A stretch of DNA of 64,000 nucleotides. Origin: Actinosynnema sp040640215 (GTDB taxonomy: Bacteria; Actinomycetota; Actinomycetes; Mycobacteriales; Pseudonocardiaceae). Below, one piece after another: positions 39,734 to 48,962 of the stretch. Every line of letters starts with the position of its first letter. Positions within the stretch are counted from its first letter, which is position 1. The stretch is taken from contig NZ_JBFABG010000002.1 of assembly GCF_040640215.1 (NCBI RefSeq), positions 372,001 to 436,000 of the forward strand, written 5' to 3'. The translations under genes and the position numbers were made by a program. The notes under the pieces were generated by a model. That model did not search any database, was not told where the DNA came from, and saw only the letters and a list, made by a program, of their open reading frames with translations.

Positions 39734-42700
39734 TCAGCGGAAGTCCCGCGAGCGCGAGGGAATCCGCAGGGCCAAGGCCTGCAAGCGCTCGGCCCGCAAG
39801 CTGACCACGCCCTCCACGTTCTCCAGCACGCCCCGGACCAGCAGCGCCGCGCTGGACCGGGCGATCCGGCGGTACCGGGCCCACAGGCCGGCGGTGCACA
39901 CCACGTTGACCATGCCGGTCTCGTCCTCCAGGTTCAGGAACGTGACGCCGCCGGCGGTCGCCGGGCGCTGGCGGTGCGTCACGGCCCCGCCCACCAGGAC
40001 CCGGGCCCGGTCCGGCGCGTCCGCCAGCGCGGCGGTCGTCAGCGCGCCCAGACCGGTCAGGTGCTCCCGGACGAACTGGGTCGGGAAGCTGTCCGGGGAC
40101 AGGTTCATCGCCCACACGTCGGCCACCGCCAGCTCCACCTCGTCCATGCCGGGCAGCGGCGGGGCCTCGGTGCCCACGGTGGTGCCCGGCAGCCGGTCGG
40201 GGCGGATGCCGGCGATCGCGCCCGCCGCCCACAGCGCCGACCGCCGGTCCAGGTCGAAGCACCCGAACGCGCCCGCGGTGGCCAGCGCCTCGGCCTGCGG
40301 CGCGGACAGCCGGACCCGGCCGCCGAAGTCCGCCACGTCCCGGTACGGCCCGGCCCGGCGCTCCGCGACGATCGACTCGGCCACCCGCTGCCCCACCGTG
40401 CGGACGCCGGCCAGGCCGATGCGGACGGCCTGCTCCCCGTCGACGCGCTCCAGCGCGGCGTGCGGGAGGCTCGCGTTCACGTCCGGGCCGAGCACCCGGA
40501 CGCCGTGCCGCCGGGCGTCCGCGACCAGTGACTGCGGCGAGTAGAACCCCATCGGCTGCGCCCGGAGCAGCGCCGCGCAGAACGCCGCCGGGTGGTAGAG
40601 CTTGAACCACGCGCTGACGAACACCAGGTGCGCGAAGCTCAGCGCGTGGCTCTCCGGGAAGCCGAAGTCGGCGAACGCCACCAGCTTCGCGTAGATCCGG
40701 TCGGCCAGTTCCGCGTCCAGGCCGTTCGCCCGCGCACCCCGGTGGAACCGCTCGCGCAGGCGTTCCATCCGGTGCGTGGAGCGCTTCGCGCCCATCGCCC
40801 GGCGCAGCTCGTCGGCTTCCGCCGGGGTGAAGTCCGCGACGTCCACCGCGATCTGCATGAGCTGCTCCTGGAACAGCGGCACGCCGAGGGTCTTCTCCAG
40901 CGCGTTGGCCAGCAGCGGGTGGTCGTGCTCCCACTCCTCGACCCCGTTGCGGCGGCGGATGTAGGGGTGCACCGAGCCGCCCTGGATGGGCCCCGGCCGG
41001 ATCAGCGCCACCTCGACCACCAGGTCGTAGAACTCCCGGGGCTTGAGCCGGGGCAGGGTGGCCATCTGGGCGCGGCTCTCGACCTGGAACACGCCGACGG
41101 CATCGGCGCGCCGCAGCATCCGGTAGACGTTCTGGTCCGCCAGGTCCAGCCCGCCCACGTCGACCTCGACGCCCTCGTTCTCGCGCACCAGGTCGATCGC
41201 GTGGTGCAGCGCCGACAGCATCCCCAGGCCCAGCAGGTCGAACTTCACCAGGCCGATGGACGCGCAGTCGTCCTTGTCCCACTGCAACACCGTGCGGTCC
41301 GCCAGCCGGCCGCGCTCGACCGGGCACACCTCGCTCACCGGGCGGTCGCAGATCACCATCCCGCCGGAGTGGATGCCCAGGTGGCGCGGGACGTTCTCCA
41401 GTTGCGCGGCCAGCTCCAGCACCGGACCGGGGACACCGCCCCCCTCCACGGCGGTCCGCAGCGGCCCCCACCGGTCGACCTGCCCGCTCCACGCGTCCTG
41501 CTGCCCCGCCGAGTGGCCCAACGCCCGTGCCACGTCCCGGATCGCCGAGCGCGCGCGGTAGCTGATGACGTTCGCGACCTGCGCGGCGTGCCGGCGGCCG
41601 TACTTCCGGTAGACGTACTGGATCGCCTCCTCGCGGCGGCCGGACTCGATGTCCAGGTCGATGTCCGGCGGGCCGTCGCGGGCCGGGGCGAGGAAGCGCT
41701 CGAAGAGCAGGTCGAAGCGGACCGCGTCGACGTTGGTGATGCCCAGGGCGTAGCAGACGGCGGAGTTCGCCGCCGAACCCCGGCCCTGGCAGAGGATGTC
41801 GTGCTCCCGGCAGAACCGGACGATGTCGTGCACCACCAGGAAGTAGCCCGGGAAGCCCAGCTCCTCGATGATCCGGAGCTCGTGCTCCACCTGCCGGTAC
41901 GCCTTCGGGTTCCGCTCGGGCGAGCCGTAGCGGCGGGCCGCGCCCGCGTACGCGAGCGCGCGCAGGTGGCTGTTCTCGTCCTCGCCCGCCGGCACGTCGA
42001 ACGGCGGCAGCTCCGGCGCGATCAGCTTCAGGTCGAACTGGCACCGCAACCCCAGCACGGCGGCGCGGTGCACCGCGCCGGGGAACCGGGCGAACCGGCG
42101 GGCCATCTCCTCGCCCGACCGCAGGCACGCCGTGCGCCCCGGCGGCAGCCAGCCCGCGATCTCGTCCAGGCTCCGCCGCGCCCGCACCGCCGCCATCACC
42201 GCCGCCAGCCGCCCGCGCGCGGGCACCGCGTAGTGCACGGCGTTCGTCGCCACGGTCGGCAACCCCAGTTCGTGCGCCATCCCCCACAGCAGGTCGTTGC
42301 GCGGCCCGTCCTCGGGGTAGCCGTGGTCGGTCAGCTCCACGAAAACCCGGTCCGCGCCGTACAGCCCGACCAGCCGGCGCAACTGCCCGTACGCCGCCTC
42401 CGGCCCGTCTTCGGCCAGCGCCCGGCGCACCGCGCCCTTGCGGCACCCGGTGAGCACCACGCACTCGTCGCGGGTGTCCGCGACGACCTCCTCCAGCGAG
42501 TAGACCGGGCGGCCCTTCTCGCCGCCCTCCGCGAGGTGGCCGGTGGTGATGGTGCGGCACAGCGCGTGGTAGCCGTCCCGACCGGTCGCCAGCAGCAGGA
42601 GGTGTTCGCCCTCCGGGTCCGGGACGCCGTTCTGCGGCGCGGAGAGCCCCAGGCTCAGCTCGGTGCCGAACACGGTCCGCACGCCGAGCTCCCGGGCCGC

Positions 42701-43033
42701 CTCGGCGAACCGCACCACGCCGTACAAGCCGTCGTGGTCGGTGATCGCGATGCCGTCCAGGCCGAGCTGCTGCGCCGCCTCCACCAGCTCCTCGGGGTGG
42801 CTCGCGCCGTCCAGGAAGCTGAAGTTGGAGTGGCAGTGCAGCTCCACGTACGGCACGCGAGGCCGGGTCGCGCCCAGCTCGTCGACCTTGACCGCGAACT
42901 CCGGCGGGGCCTCGTACCGCTCCCGCCGGCGCGTCCACGCCGGGCCGTCGCCGCCGTCCGGCCGTTGGCGGGGCGTGCCGGACGGTGCGCGTTCCAGCTC
43001 CGGCCGGCGGACCGGCGGGTTGTTCCGGCCCAC
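39734..43033 (-). CDS. dnaE2: Error-prone DNA polymerase III alpha subunit DnaE2 (ImuC)
   Basis: About 1099 residues, the usual DnaE2 length. The PHP domain (YVELHCHSNFSFLDGASHPE, ITDHDGLYGVVRF) is followed by the polymerase palm (GRGSAANSAVCYALG; PDIDLDIESGRREE) and the C-terminal OB-fold. DnaE2 performs translesion synthesis with ImuA and ImuB. GTG at 43033 lies one base after the stop of the small gene before it, so it is translated with imuB. The SOS box upstream of imuA should control the whole set. Confidence 0.96.
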   Translation of the reverse strand: MGRNNPPVRRPELERAPSGTPRQRPDGGDGPAWTRRRERYEAPPEFAVKVDELGATRPRVPYVELHCHSNFSFLDGASHPEELVEAAQQLGLDGIAITDHDGLYGVVRFAEAARELGVRTVFGTELSLGLSAPQNGVPDPEGEHLLLLATGRDGYHALCRTITTGHLAEGGEKGRPVYSLEEVVADTRDECVVLTGCRKGAVRRALAEDGPEAAYGQLRRLVGLYGADRVFVELTDHGYPEDGPRNDLLWGMAHELGLPTVATNAVHYAVPARGRLAAVMAAVRARRSLDEIAGWLPPGRTACLRSGEEMARRFARFPGAVHRAAVLGLRCQFDLKLIAPELPPFDVPAGEDENSHLRALAYAGAARRYGSPERNPKAYRQVEHELRIIEELGFPGYFLVVHDIVRFCREHDILCQGRGSAANSAVCYALGITNVDAVRFDLLFERFLAPARDGPPDIDLDIESGRREEAIQYVYRKYGRRHAAQVANVISYRARSAIRDVARALGHSAGQQDAWSGQVDRWGPLRTAVEGGGVPGPVLELAAQLENVPRHLGIHSGGMVICDRPVSEVCPVERGRLADRTVLQWDKDDCASIGLVKFDLLGLGMLSALHHAIDLVRENEGVEVDVGGLDLADQNVYRMLRRADAVGVFQVESRAQMATLPRLKPREFYDLVVEVALIRPGPIQGGSVHPYIRRRNGVEEWEHDHPLLANALEKTLGVPLFQEQLMQIAVDVADFTPAEADELRRAMGAKRSTHRMERLRERFHRGARANGLDAELADRIYAKLVAFADFGFPESHALSFAHLVFVSAWFKLYHPAAFCAALLRAQPMGFYSPQSLVADARRHGVRVLGPDVNASLPHAALERVDGEQAVRIGLAGVRTVGQRVAESIVAERRAGPYRDVADFGGRVRLSAPQAEALATAGAFGCFDLDRRSALWAAGAIAGIRPDRLPGTTVGTEAPPLPGMDEVELAVADVWAMNLSPDSFPTQFVREHLTGLGALTTAALADAPDRARVLVGGAVTHRQRPATAGGVTFLNLEDETGMVNVVCTAGLWARYRRIARSSAALLVRGVLENVEGVVSLRAERLQALALRIPSRSRDFR

Positions 43034-43034
43034 C

Positions 43035-43196
43035 TCAGAACAGCTCGTCGGGCGCGCGGCGCGGCAGCGGCACCAGCGGCGGCCGGCCGAAGCCCGCCGG
43101 GCCGGCGGGTTCACCCGCCTCGGGCCGGCCGGGTTCGCCGCCGTGCAGCAGCCAGTCCGCCAGGCCCCGGTAGTCGTCGGGAAGATCTCCGGACAT
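43035..43196 (-). CDS. 53-residue ORF between imuB and dnaE2
   Basis: A short protein: MSGDLPDDYRGLADWLLHGG, then a Pro/Gly-rich middle and RRAPDELF at the C-terminus. ATG 43196 overlaps the imuB stop (TGATG), and its own stop is one base before the dnaE2 GTG. That strict coupling argues for a real gene. The C-terminal DELF loosely recalls clamp-binding peptides (QLxLF) but lacks the Gln, so the idea is speculative. No family is recognised. Confidence 0.55.
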   Translation of the reverse strand: MSGDLPDDYRGLADWLLHGGEPGRPEAGEPAGPAGFGRPPLVPLPRRAPDELF

Positions 43197-44770
43197 CAGT
43201 CGTACACCCCTTCCACCGCCCACTTCCCGCCCGTGCGGATCAGCAGGAACGCCAGCTCTGCCCCGTCCGGCGCGGCACCGAGCACCTGGAGCCGGGCCGC
43301 GCGCACCGCGTGCTCGTCGTCCCACCACCGCTCGTCCACCGGCCACGGTCCCGCCCACGCCACGACCTTCCGCGCCCGGCCGCCGTGCACCAGGCGGTGC
43401 GGCCGGACGACCAGCTCGGCGTAGCCGGTGACCACGACGTCCGCGCCGGCCTCGTCCACCAGCGTCACCGGCTCCGGGGAGGCGAAGACAGTGGCCGGTG
43501 CCGGTGCGGGCAACTGCCCCGGCCACGGCCGGGCCGGATCGGTCGCGGGCACGCGCTCGTCACCCCACGGCACCAGCCGGATCCGCTCCACCGGGCCGCG
43601 ACCCCCTTGCGGCACGGGGGTGACCACGGCGTCCGGCCCGAGCAGCCCCTGGACGTGGACCATGGCGCGGGCGGCCCGCTCGGCGGCCTCCCCCTGGTCC
43701 CGGCCCGCGCCCGACCACAGGCCGAGCTGGAGCGCGTCGGCGTCCACGACCTCCTCCGGGTCGAGCCGGAGGAGGTGCAGGCCGGAGGTGAGCCGCTCGT
43801 GGGACAGCCAGCCGTCGAGCTGCCAGCGCACCCGGTCCGCGATGCCCTGCGGCGTCAGGGGTTCCGCGCACCGCCACACCCGGCGCAACCGCTCGCCGGT
43901 CTCGGTGACGGCCTGGATGCCGAGCCGGGTGCAGGCCAGCCCGCGATCGGCCAGCACCCGGTGCAGGCGCTCGGCGAGGGCCTTCGCGGCGAACGCGGCG
44001 GCGTCGACCCGCTCGACCGGCGGGTCCAGCTCCCGGGTGACGGACAGCTCGGCGGGCGGGCGGCGGCGGACCCTCGGGCGTTCCACCACGCCCGCCGCCA
44101 ACCGGTGCGCCCGCACGGCGGGCCTGCCGAACCGGCTCGCCACGGCGCGTTCCGGCACGGCGGCGAACGCGCCCAGCGTGCGCAGGCCGAGCCGGCGCAG
44201 CAGGTCGACCAGCTCGGCGCGGTCCGCACGGCGCTCGGCGACCGGGTCGAGCTCGCGGATGTCCAGCGGGGCCAGGAAGTCCGGCGTGCCACCGGGCGGC
44301 ACGACCAGGCCGCGCCGGGCGGCGATCGTCGCGGCGAACAGGCCGTCGGCCAAGCCCACCTGCGCCTCGACGCCCGCGTGCCCGGCGATGTGGTCGACGA
44401 GCCGCTCCGCCGCCCGTTCCGGCGATCCGCAGTACCCCACCGGGCCCTGGGCGGCGACCGTGACCAGGCCGGGGCGGACCACCTCGATGCCCGGCGCGAA
44501 CTCCTCGACGGCCGCCGCGACCGGTTCGAACAACCGGGCGTCGCGGGCGTCGTCGTGGTCGAAGACCACCAGGTCGGGGCACTCGCCCTGGGCGGTGCGC
44601 CTGCGCCGACCGCGCCGCACGCCGGCCGCGCGGGCCACCGCCGAGCACGCCACCACCTCATTCGCCCGGACCACGGCGGCCGGGACGTGCGGCGGCAGGG
44701 CGGCGTCCGCCGACGCCGCCACCACCGGCCAGTCCGGGCACCACACAGCGAGCGTGTACACGGCCGTCAC
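43196..44770 (-). CDS. imuB: ImuB, Y-family polymerase-like mutasome protein
   Basis: A 524-residue DinB/UmuC-like protein. VYTLAVWCPDWPVVA begins the palm; acidic catalytic positions of true Y-family polymerases are not obvious, as in other ImuB proteins that serve as an adaptor linking DnaE2 to the beta clamp. AELSVTRELDPPVERVDAAA marks the little-finger linker. GTG 44770 follows GAGGAA; a longer frame upstream is not homologous. It overlaps the 53-aa ORF and lies 183 bp after imuA. Confidence 0.92.
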   Translation of the reverse strand: MTAVYTLAVWCPDWPVVAASADAALPPHVPAAVVRANEVVACSAVARAAGVRRGRRRRTAQGECPDLVVFDHDDARDARLFEPVAAAVEEFAPGIEVVRPGLVTVAAQGPVGYCGSPERAAERLVDHIAGHAGVEAQVGLADGLFAATIAARRGLVVPPGGTPDFLAPLDIRELDPVAERRADRAELVDLLRRLGLRTLGAFAAVPERAVASRFGRPAVRAHRLAAGVVERPRVRRRPPAELSVTRELDPPVERVDAAAFAAKALAERLHRVLADRGLACTRLGIQAVTETGERLRRVWRCAEPLTPQGIADRVRWQLDGWLSHERLTSGLHLLRLDPEEVVDADALQLGLWSGAGRDQGEAAERAARAMVHVQGLLGPDAVVTPVPQGGRGPVERIRLVPWGDERVPATDPARPWPGQLPAPAPATVFASPEPVTLVDEAGADVVVTGYAELVVRPHRLVHGGRARKVVAWAGPWPVDERWWDDEHAVRAARLQVLGAAPDGAELAFLLIRTGGKWAVEGVYD

Positions 44771-44953
44771 CTCGTTCCTCGGGTCTGGGTTCGGGGATCG
44801 GCCGCGCTCACGAGGGCGGGGCACAGCGGGACCAGGCGCGGTGAGGCCGGGCGTGGTGAGGCCGGGCGCACCGGGTCAGTCCACCGGGACGCCACGGGGC
44901 CAGTTGCGGGGCCGGGTCCGGATGCGGGGCGCGGAGCCAGGAGAGGAGCGCGG
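44771..44953. other. Gap between imuA and imuB with 15-bp tandem
   Basis: No gene seen. GTGAGGCCGGGCGTG is repeated almost exactly at 44841-44855 and 44856-44869. The spacing is unusually long for the otherwise coupled imuA-imuB-dnaE2 set; an internal promoter for imuB is possible. Confidence 0.5.
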
Positions 44954-45631
44954 TCAGCACCCGGCCACCACCGCCGGAACCGGGCGGAGGACCGGACGCG
45001 GCGCAGAGGTCGGCCGGCCCGGCAGGGGCAGGGTCGTCGTCCTCTCCCGCGCGGCAGCGCCGCGTCCGGTGGCGTGCACGGTCACCGTGCGGCCGGCGAG
45101 CAGCCCGTGACCTTCGGCCAGGCCCTGCCACGGGCCGCAGGAGACCCGCAGCTCGACGTCCGCCCCGGGCCACGGGCCGCCGAACGGCAGCAGGACCGCT
45201 TTGCGGTGCCGGGCGCGGGCGGAGAGCTTGCGCGCGGTCGCGGGCGTCACCGGAGTCGCCAGCGACACCACGTCGAACCCGTCCAGCAGGGCCGCGACGG
45301 TCCGTTCGACCTCGTTCCGGTCCCCGCCGGGGCGGGGGACGAGGGCGAGGCGGTGGACGGCCACCCCCAACTCGGCCGCCGCGAGTGCCCCACACCGCGG
45401 CAGACCGGCAACGGCCGCCCAACACCCTTCCGCTGTCGCCTGGGCCATCAGCGTGAGCAGCAACGATGTTGATTCGCGCACCAACACCGTGCTGCCCCGC
45501 CGCAGGCCGCCCCACGGGAGGACGTCCGCCAGTTCCCCGTGAACCGGCAGGACTCCGGCCGGTGCCGTGGCCGACTCGCCTGCCGCGCCTACCCCGAGCG
45601 CGACCGACGTCGCCGTTGCCGACCTGGACAC
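44954..45631 (-). CDS. imuA: ImuA, RecA-like mutasome protein
   Basis: A 225-residue protein resembling the short actinobacterial ImuA: LADVLPWGGLRRGSTVLVRE and a Ser-rich STSLLLTLMAQATAEG strand in place of a full Walker A, then WAAVAGLPRCGALAAAELGV. It is a partner of ImuB/DnaE2 in damage-induced mutagenesis. GTG 45631 has GGAGGAGGG upstream. A perfect SOS box (45702-45717) lies 71 bp upstream, so LexA probably represses this gene and, through it, the mutasome. Confidence 0.88.
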   Translation of the reverse strand: MSRSATATSVALGVGAAGESATAPAGVLPVHGELADVLPWGGLRRGSTVLVRESTSLLLTLMAQATAEGCWAAVAGLPRCGALAAAELGVAVHRLALVPRPGGDRNEVERTVAALLDGFDVVSLATPVTPATARKLSARARHRKAVLLPFGGPWPGADVELRVSCGPWQGLAEGHGLLAGRTVTVHATGRGAAARERTTTLPLPGRPTSAPRPVLRPVPAVVAGC

Positions 45632-45701
45632 CAACCCTCCTCCCACTGATCCGCGCGCACCCCTGTGCGCGGACCGCCGTGGGAAGCCGGCGACCTGTCT
45701 G

Positions 45702-45717
45702 TCGAACAAACGTTCGA
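45702..45717. promoter_or_regulatory. LexA (SOS) box of imuA
   Basis: TCGAAC-AAAC-GTTCGA is an exact match to the actinobacterial LexA consensus TCGAAC(N4)GTTCGA. It is the only perfect box noticed in the window and stands 71 bp upstream of the imuA start. Confidence 0.95.
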
Positions 45718-45822
45718 ACGACACGGTGATCTTATCCCCTCCCGACCACCCGGTGTCAATGGGCACGACCGGGTGACTGGCACACTGCTCGGCGCAGCTT
45801 TCCGCGACGCACGGGGGGAACC

Positions 45823-46617
45823 GTGAACGCCCGACAGAACTGGCCGCACCAGCCCGGTCGAACAGGCCCCGGGCCGACACCGCCGCCCGGACCGCCGGGC
45901 TACGGGCCACCTGGACACGGTGCGCCCCAAGGACCTCCGGGGTACGGACCGCCGCCGGGCGCGCCGGGCCACGGACCGCCCGGCGGGTACGGGCCGCCGC
46001 CGAAGAAGAAGCGCACCGGCCTGGTCGTCGGACTGGCGGTGGGGGCCGTCGTGCTGATCGTGGGCGGCGTGTTCGGCAAGTTGTACCTGGACTACAGCGG
46101 GGAACCCGGCGGCGGACCCGGCGAGCAGCCGATCGCCGGCTGCGAGCTGAGCGCGGAGCTGCGGTCGGCGGCGCACGTGAGCAGCTTCCGGCTGGTGCAG
46201 GCCCCGCACGAGGGCGAGAAGGGCCTGAAGCAGACGCACTGCGCGTGGGAGCAGACCAAGGGCCGGGACGGGCGCGACCCGCGCGTGCTGAGCTTCCTGG
46301 TCTACGACTTCGCCAAGTTCTCCGACAAGCAGGACCGGAACCTGGAGCAGGCCAAGGGCAACTACTCCGGTTTCACCGGCTACGCCTCCGGCCAGCAGGC
46401 CAAGCCGGTGCCCGACCTCGGTGACGAGGCGATCCTAGTCGCGCCGTCCGCGAAGGCGGACCTGACCGAGGTGAACCTGGTGGTGCGCAAGGGCGCGGTG
46501 GTGTGGAACATCCGCTACTCGGGACGGGACAAGGGTTTCTTCAGCGACACCGGGTTCCCGGTCGAGGACGCCGAAGCCGTCGTCCGCAAGACCGGCGAGG
46601 AGCTCACCCGGCGCTGA
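45823..46617 (+). CDS. Single-TM protein with Pro/Gly-rich N-terminus
   Basis: A 264-residue protein. The cytoplasmic N-terminus is a GPPGYGPPGHG-type low-complexity repeat, then KKKR and one TM helix (LVVGLAVGAVVLIVGGVFG). About 170 residues outside the membrane include paired Cys (AGCELSAELR, THCAWEQ) and a VLSFLVYDFAKFSDK region resembling DUF3558/sensor-type lipoprotein domains. GTG 45823 follows GGGGGAA. A strong hairpin follows. The function is unknown. Confidence 0.75.
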   Translation: MNARQNWPHQPGRTGPGPTPPPGPPGYGPPGHGAPQGPPGYGPPPGAPGHGPPGGYGPPPKKKRTGLVVGLAVGAVVLIVGGVFGKLYLDYSGEPGGGPGEQPIAGCELSAELRSAAHVSSFRLVQAPHEGEKGLKQTHCAWEQTKGRDGRDPRVLSFLVYDFAKFSDKQDRNLEQAKGNYSGFTGYASGQQAKPVPDLGDEAILVAPSAKADLTEVNLVVRKGAVVWNIRYSGRDKGFFSDTGFPVEDAEAVVRKTGEELTRR

Positions 46618-46645
46618 CCCGGCGGCGGGGGCCGAACACGGCGGT

Positions 46646-46679
46646 GTGGGGCCCTCCCGGCGAACCGGGAGGGCCCCAC
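46646..46679. terminator. Bidirectional hairpin terminator
   Basis: A perfect 15-bp stem (46646-46660 with 46665-46679) capped by CGAA sits between the convergent membrane-protein gene and purH. It ends 11 bp before the purH stop. Confidence 0.93.
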
Positions 46680-46690
46680 CGCGAAGCACG

Positions 46691-48274
46691 TCAGTGCGCG
46701 AAGTGCCGCGTGCCGGTCAGGTACACGGTCGCGCCGGCCGCCTCGGCCGCCGCGATCACCTCCGCGTCCCGCACCGAGCCGCCGGGCTGCACGACGGCCC
46801 GCACGCCGGCCGCCAGCAGCACCTCCAGCCCGTCCGGGAACGGGAAGAACGCGTCCGACGCGGCCACCGCGCCGCGCGCCCGGTCACCGGCCCGGGTGAC
46901 CGCGAGCCGCGCCGCGTCCACCCGGTTGACCTGGCCCATGCCCGCACCGACGGTGGCACCGCCGGACGCCAGCAGGATCGCGTTCGACTTCACCGCGCGG
47001 CACGCCCGCCACGCGAAAGCCAGGTCCGCCAGGCCCTCGGCGTCCAGCGCGGTGCCGCAGGCCAACGTCCAGGCGGCCGGGTCGTCGCCCTCCGCCTCGA
47101 TGGTGTCCACGGTCTGCACCAGCAGCCCGCCGGACACCGCGCGCGCCTCGGTGCCGCCCCGGCTCGGCTCGTCGGCCACCAGGATGCGCACGTTCTTCTT
47201 GCGCGACAGCACGTCCAGCGCGCCGTCCGCGTAGGACGGCGCGACGATCACCTCGGTGAAGATCTCCGCGACCTGCTCGGCCAGCTCCACGGTCACCTCG
47301 CGGTTGGCCGCGATCACGCCGCCGAACGCGGACACCGGGTCGCACGCGTGCGCCTTGCGGTGCGCGTCCGCGATCGCACCCGGACCGTCCACCGAGGACA
47401 CCGCGATGCCGCACGGGTTGGCGTGCTTGATGATCGCGACGCACGGCAGCTCGTGGTCCCACGCCGCGCGCCACGCCGCGTCGGAGTCGACGAAGTTGTT
47501 GTAGGACATCTCCTTGCCGTGCAACTGCCGCGCGGTCGCCAGGCCGGTCAGCCCGTCGCCCCGGGTGTACAGCGCCGCCCGCTGGTGCGGGTTCTCGCCG
47601 TAGCGCAGCACCTGCCGGCGGTTCCAGGTCGCGCCGACCCAGCCGGGGAAGCCGGAGCCCTCGTCGTCGGGGGCGAGCGCGCCGCCCATCCAGGACGCCA
47701 CGGCCACGTCGTAGGACGCGGTGTGCCGGAACGCCGACGCCGCCAGCGACTGCCGGTCGGCCAGGGTGAAACCGCCCGCCGCGACCTGCTCCAGCACCCA
47801 CCCGTAGCGCGCCGGGTCCACCACGACGGCGACGCTCGCGTGGTTCTTCGCCGACGCCCGCACCATCGCCGGGCCGCCGATGTCGATCTGCTCGACGCAC
47901 TCCTCCGGCGACGCGCCCGAGGCCACGGTCCGCGCGAACGGGTAGAGGTTCACCACCAGCAGGTCGAACGGCGCGATGCCCAGCTCGGCCAGCTTCGCCA
48001 CGTGCTCCGGCCGCCGGGTGTCCGCCAGCAGACCCGCGTGCACGCCGGGGTGCAGCGTCTTGACCCGACCGTCCAGCACCTCCGGGAACCCGGTCACGTC
48101 CTCCACCGGGGTCACCGGCACACCGGCGTCGGCCAGCGCCTTCGCGGTGCCGCCGGTGGAGACGATCTCGACTCCGGCCGCGTTCAGGCCGGTGGCCAGT
48201 TCCAGCAGCCCCGACTTGTCGGACACCCCGATCAGGGCCCGACGAACCGGTCGCCTCTCGGCAGGAGTGGTCAC
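46691..48274 (-). CDS. purH: Bifunctional AICAR transformylase / IMP cyclohydrolase
   Basis: A 527-residue enzyme for the last two steps of IMP synthesis. The N-terminal MGS-like cyclohydrolase domain has RRALIGVSDKSGLLEL, EIVSTGGTAKAL and VKTLHPGVHAGLL. The transformylase domain has ELPCVAIIKHANPCG with the catalytic Lys-His pair. It starts at GTG 48274, overlapping the purN stop in a GTGA, so purN and purH are translated together. A bidirectional hairpin lies just past the stop. Confidence 0.97.
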   Translation of the reverse strand: MTTPAERRPVRRALIGVSDKSGLLELATGLNAAGVEIVSTGGTAKALADAGVPVTPVEDVTGFPEVLDGRVKTLHPGVHAGLLADTRRPEHVAKLAELGIAPFDLLVVNLYPFARTVASGASPEECVEQIDIGGPAMVRASAKNHASVAVVVDPARYGWVLEQVAAGGFTLADRQSLAASAFRHTASYDVAVASWMGGALAPDDEGSGFPGWVGATWNRRQVLRYGENPHQRAALYTRGDGLTGLATARQLHGKEMSYNNFVDSDAAWRAAWDHELPCVAIIKHANPCGIAVSSVDGPGAIADAHRKAHACDPVSAFGGVIAANREVTVELAEQVAEIFTEVIVAPSYADGALDVLSRKKNVRILVADEPSRGGTEARAVSGGLLVQTVDTIEAEGDDPAAWTLACGTALDAEGLADLAFAWRACRAVKSNAILLASGGATVGAGMGQVNRVDAARLAVTRAGDRARGAVAASDAFFPFPDGLEVLLAAGVRAVVQPGGSVRDAEVIAAAEAAGATVYLTGTRHFAH

Positions 48275-48906
48275 GGGATGCTCACCTTTCGTCCGTTCAC
48301 GGTGCAGCCCTCGCGGGCCAGTCGGGCGACCACGTCCACCAGCAGTCGCCGCTCCACCACCTTGATGCGCTCGTGCAGGCTGTCGGCGTCGTCACCGTCA
48401 CCGACGACGACGGCCTCCTGGGCCAGGATCGGCCCGGTGTCCACACCGCCGTCCACCAGGTGCACGGTCGCGCCGGTGACCTTGACGCCGTAGTCGACGG
48501 CGTCGCGGACGCCGTGCGCACCGGGGAAGGCGGGCAGCAGCGCGGGGTGGGTGTTGACCATCCGGCCGCCGAAGCGGGCCAGGAAGGCGGGTCCGAGGAT
48601 CTTCATGAACCCGGCGGAGACCACCAGGTCGGGCTCGTGCGCGGCGACGGCGGCGGCCAGCGCGGCGTCCCACTCGTCACGGGACGGGTGGTCGCGCAGC
48701 TTCACCGCGAAACCGGGCACGCCGGCGCGCTCGGCGCGGGCGAGACCTTCGATGCCGGTCCGGTCCGCACCGACCGCCACCACCCGCACGGGGTAACCGG
48801 GGTCGGTCGCGGCATCCAGCAGCGCCTGCAAGAGGGTGCCGGAACCGGAGACCAGGACGACTACTCGCGCGGGGTCCGGAAGCCGGAGTGTGGTCGCGGC
48901 GCTCAG
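48271..48906 (-). CDS. purN: Phosphoribosylglycinamide formyltransferase, apparent CTG start
   Basis: A 211-residue GART enzyme transferring a formyl group from 10-formyl-THF. VVVLVSGSGTLLQALLDA is the N-terminal phosphate loop, MVNTHPALLPAFPGAHGVRD holds the catalytic His, and VHLVDGGVDTGPILAQEAV the catalytic Asp. The essential N-terminal loop lies upstream of TTG 48831, yet no ATG, GTG or TTG precedes it before an in-frame stop. The best start is CTG 48906, 7 nt after AGGAG, giving L/M-S-A-A-T-T-L. It is coupled to purH by a GTGA. Confidence 0.9.
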   Translation of the reverse strand: MSAATTLRLPDPARVVVLVSGSGTLLQALLDAATDPGYPVRVVAVGADRTGIEGLARAERAGVPGFAVKLRDHPSRDEWDAALAAAVAAHEPDLVVSAGFMKILGPAFLARFGGRMVNTHPALLPAFPGAHGVRDAVDYGVKVTGATVHLVDGGVDTGPILAQEAVVVGDGDDADSLHERIKVVERRLLVDVVARLAREGCTVNGRKVSIP

Positions 48907-48962
48907 CGTGCTTCTCCTTGCTGGGGACTGTCACAGCAGCTCAGGAGCAGCCTAGGCGTTGC

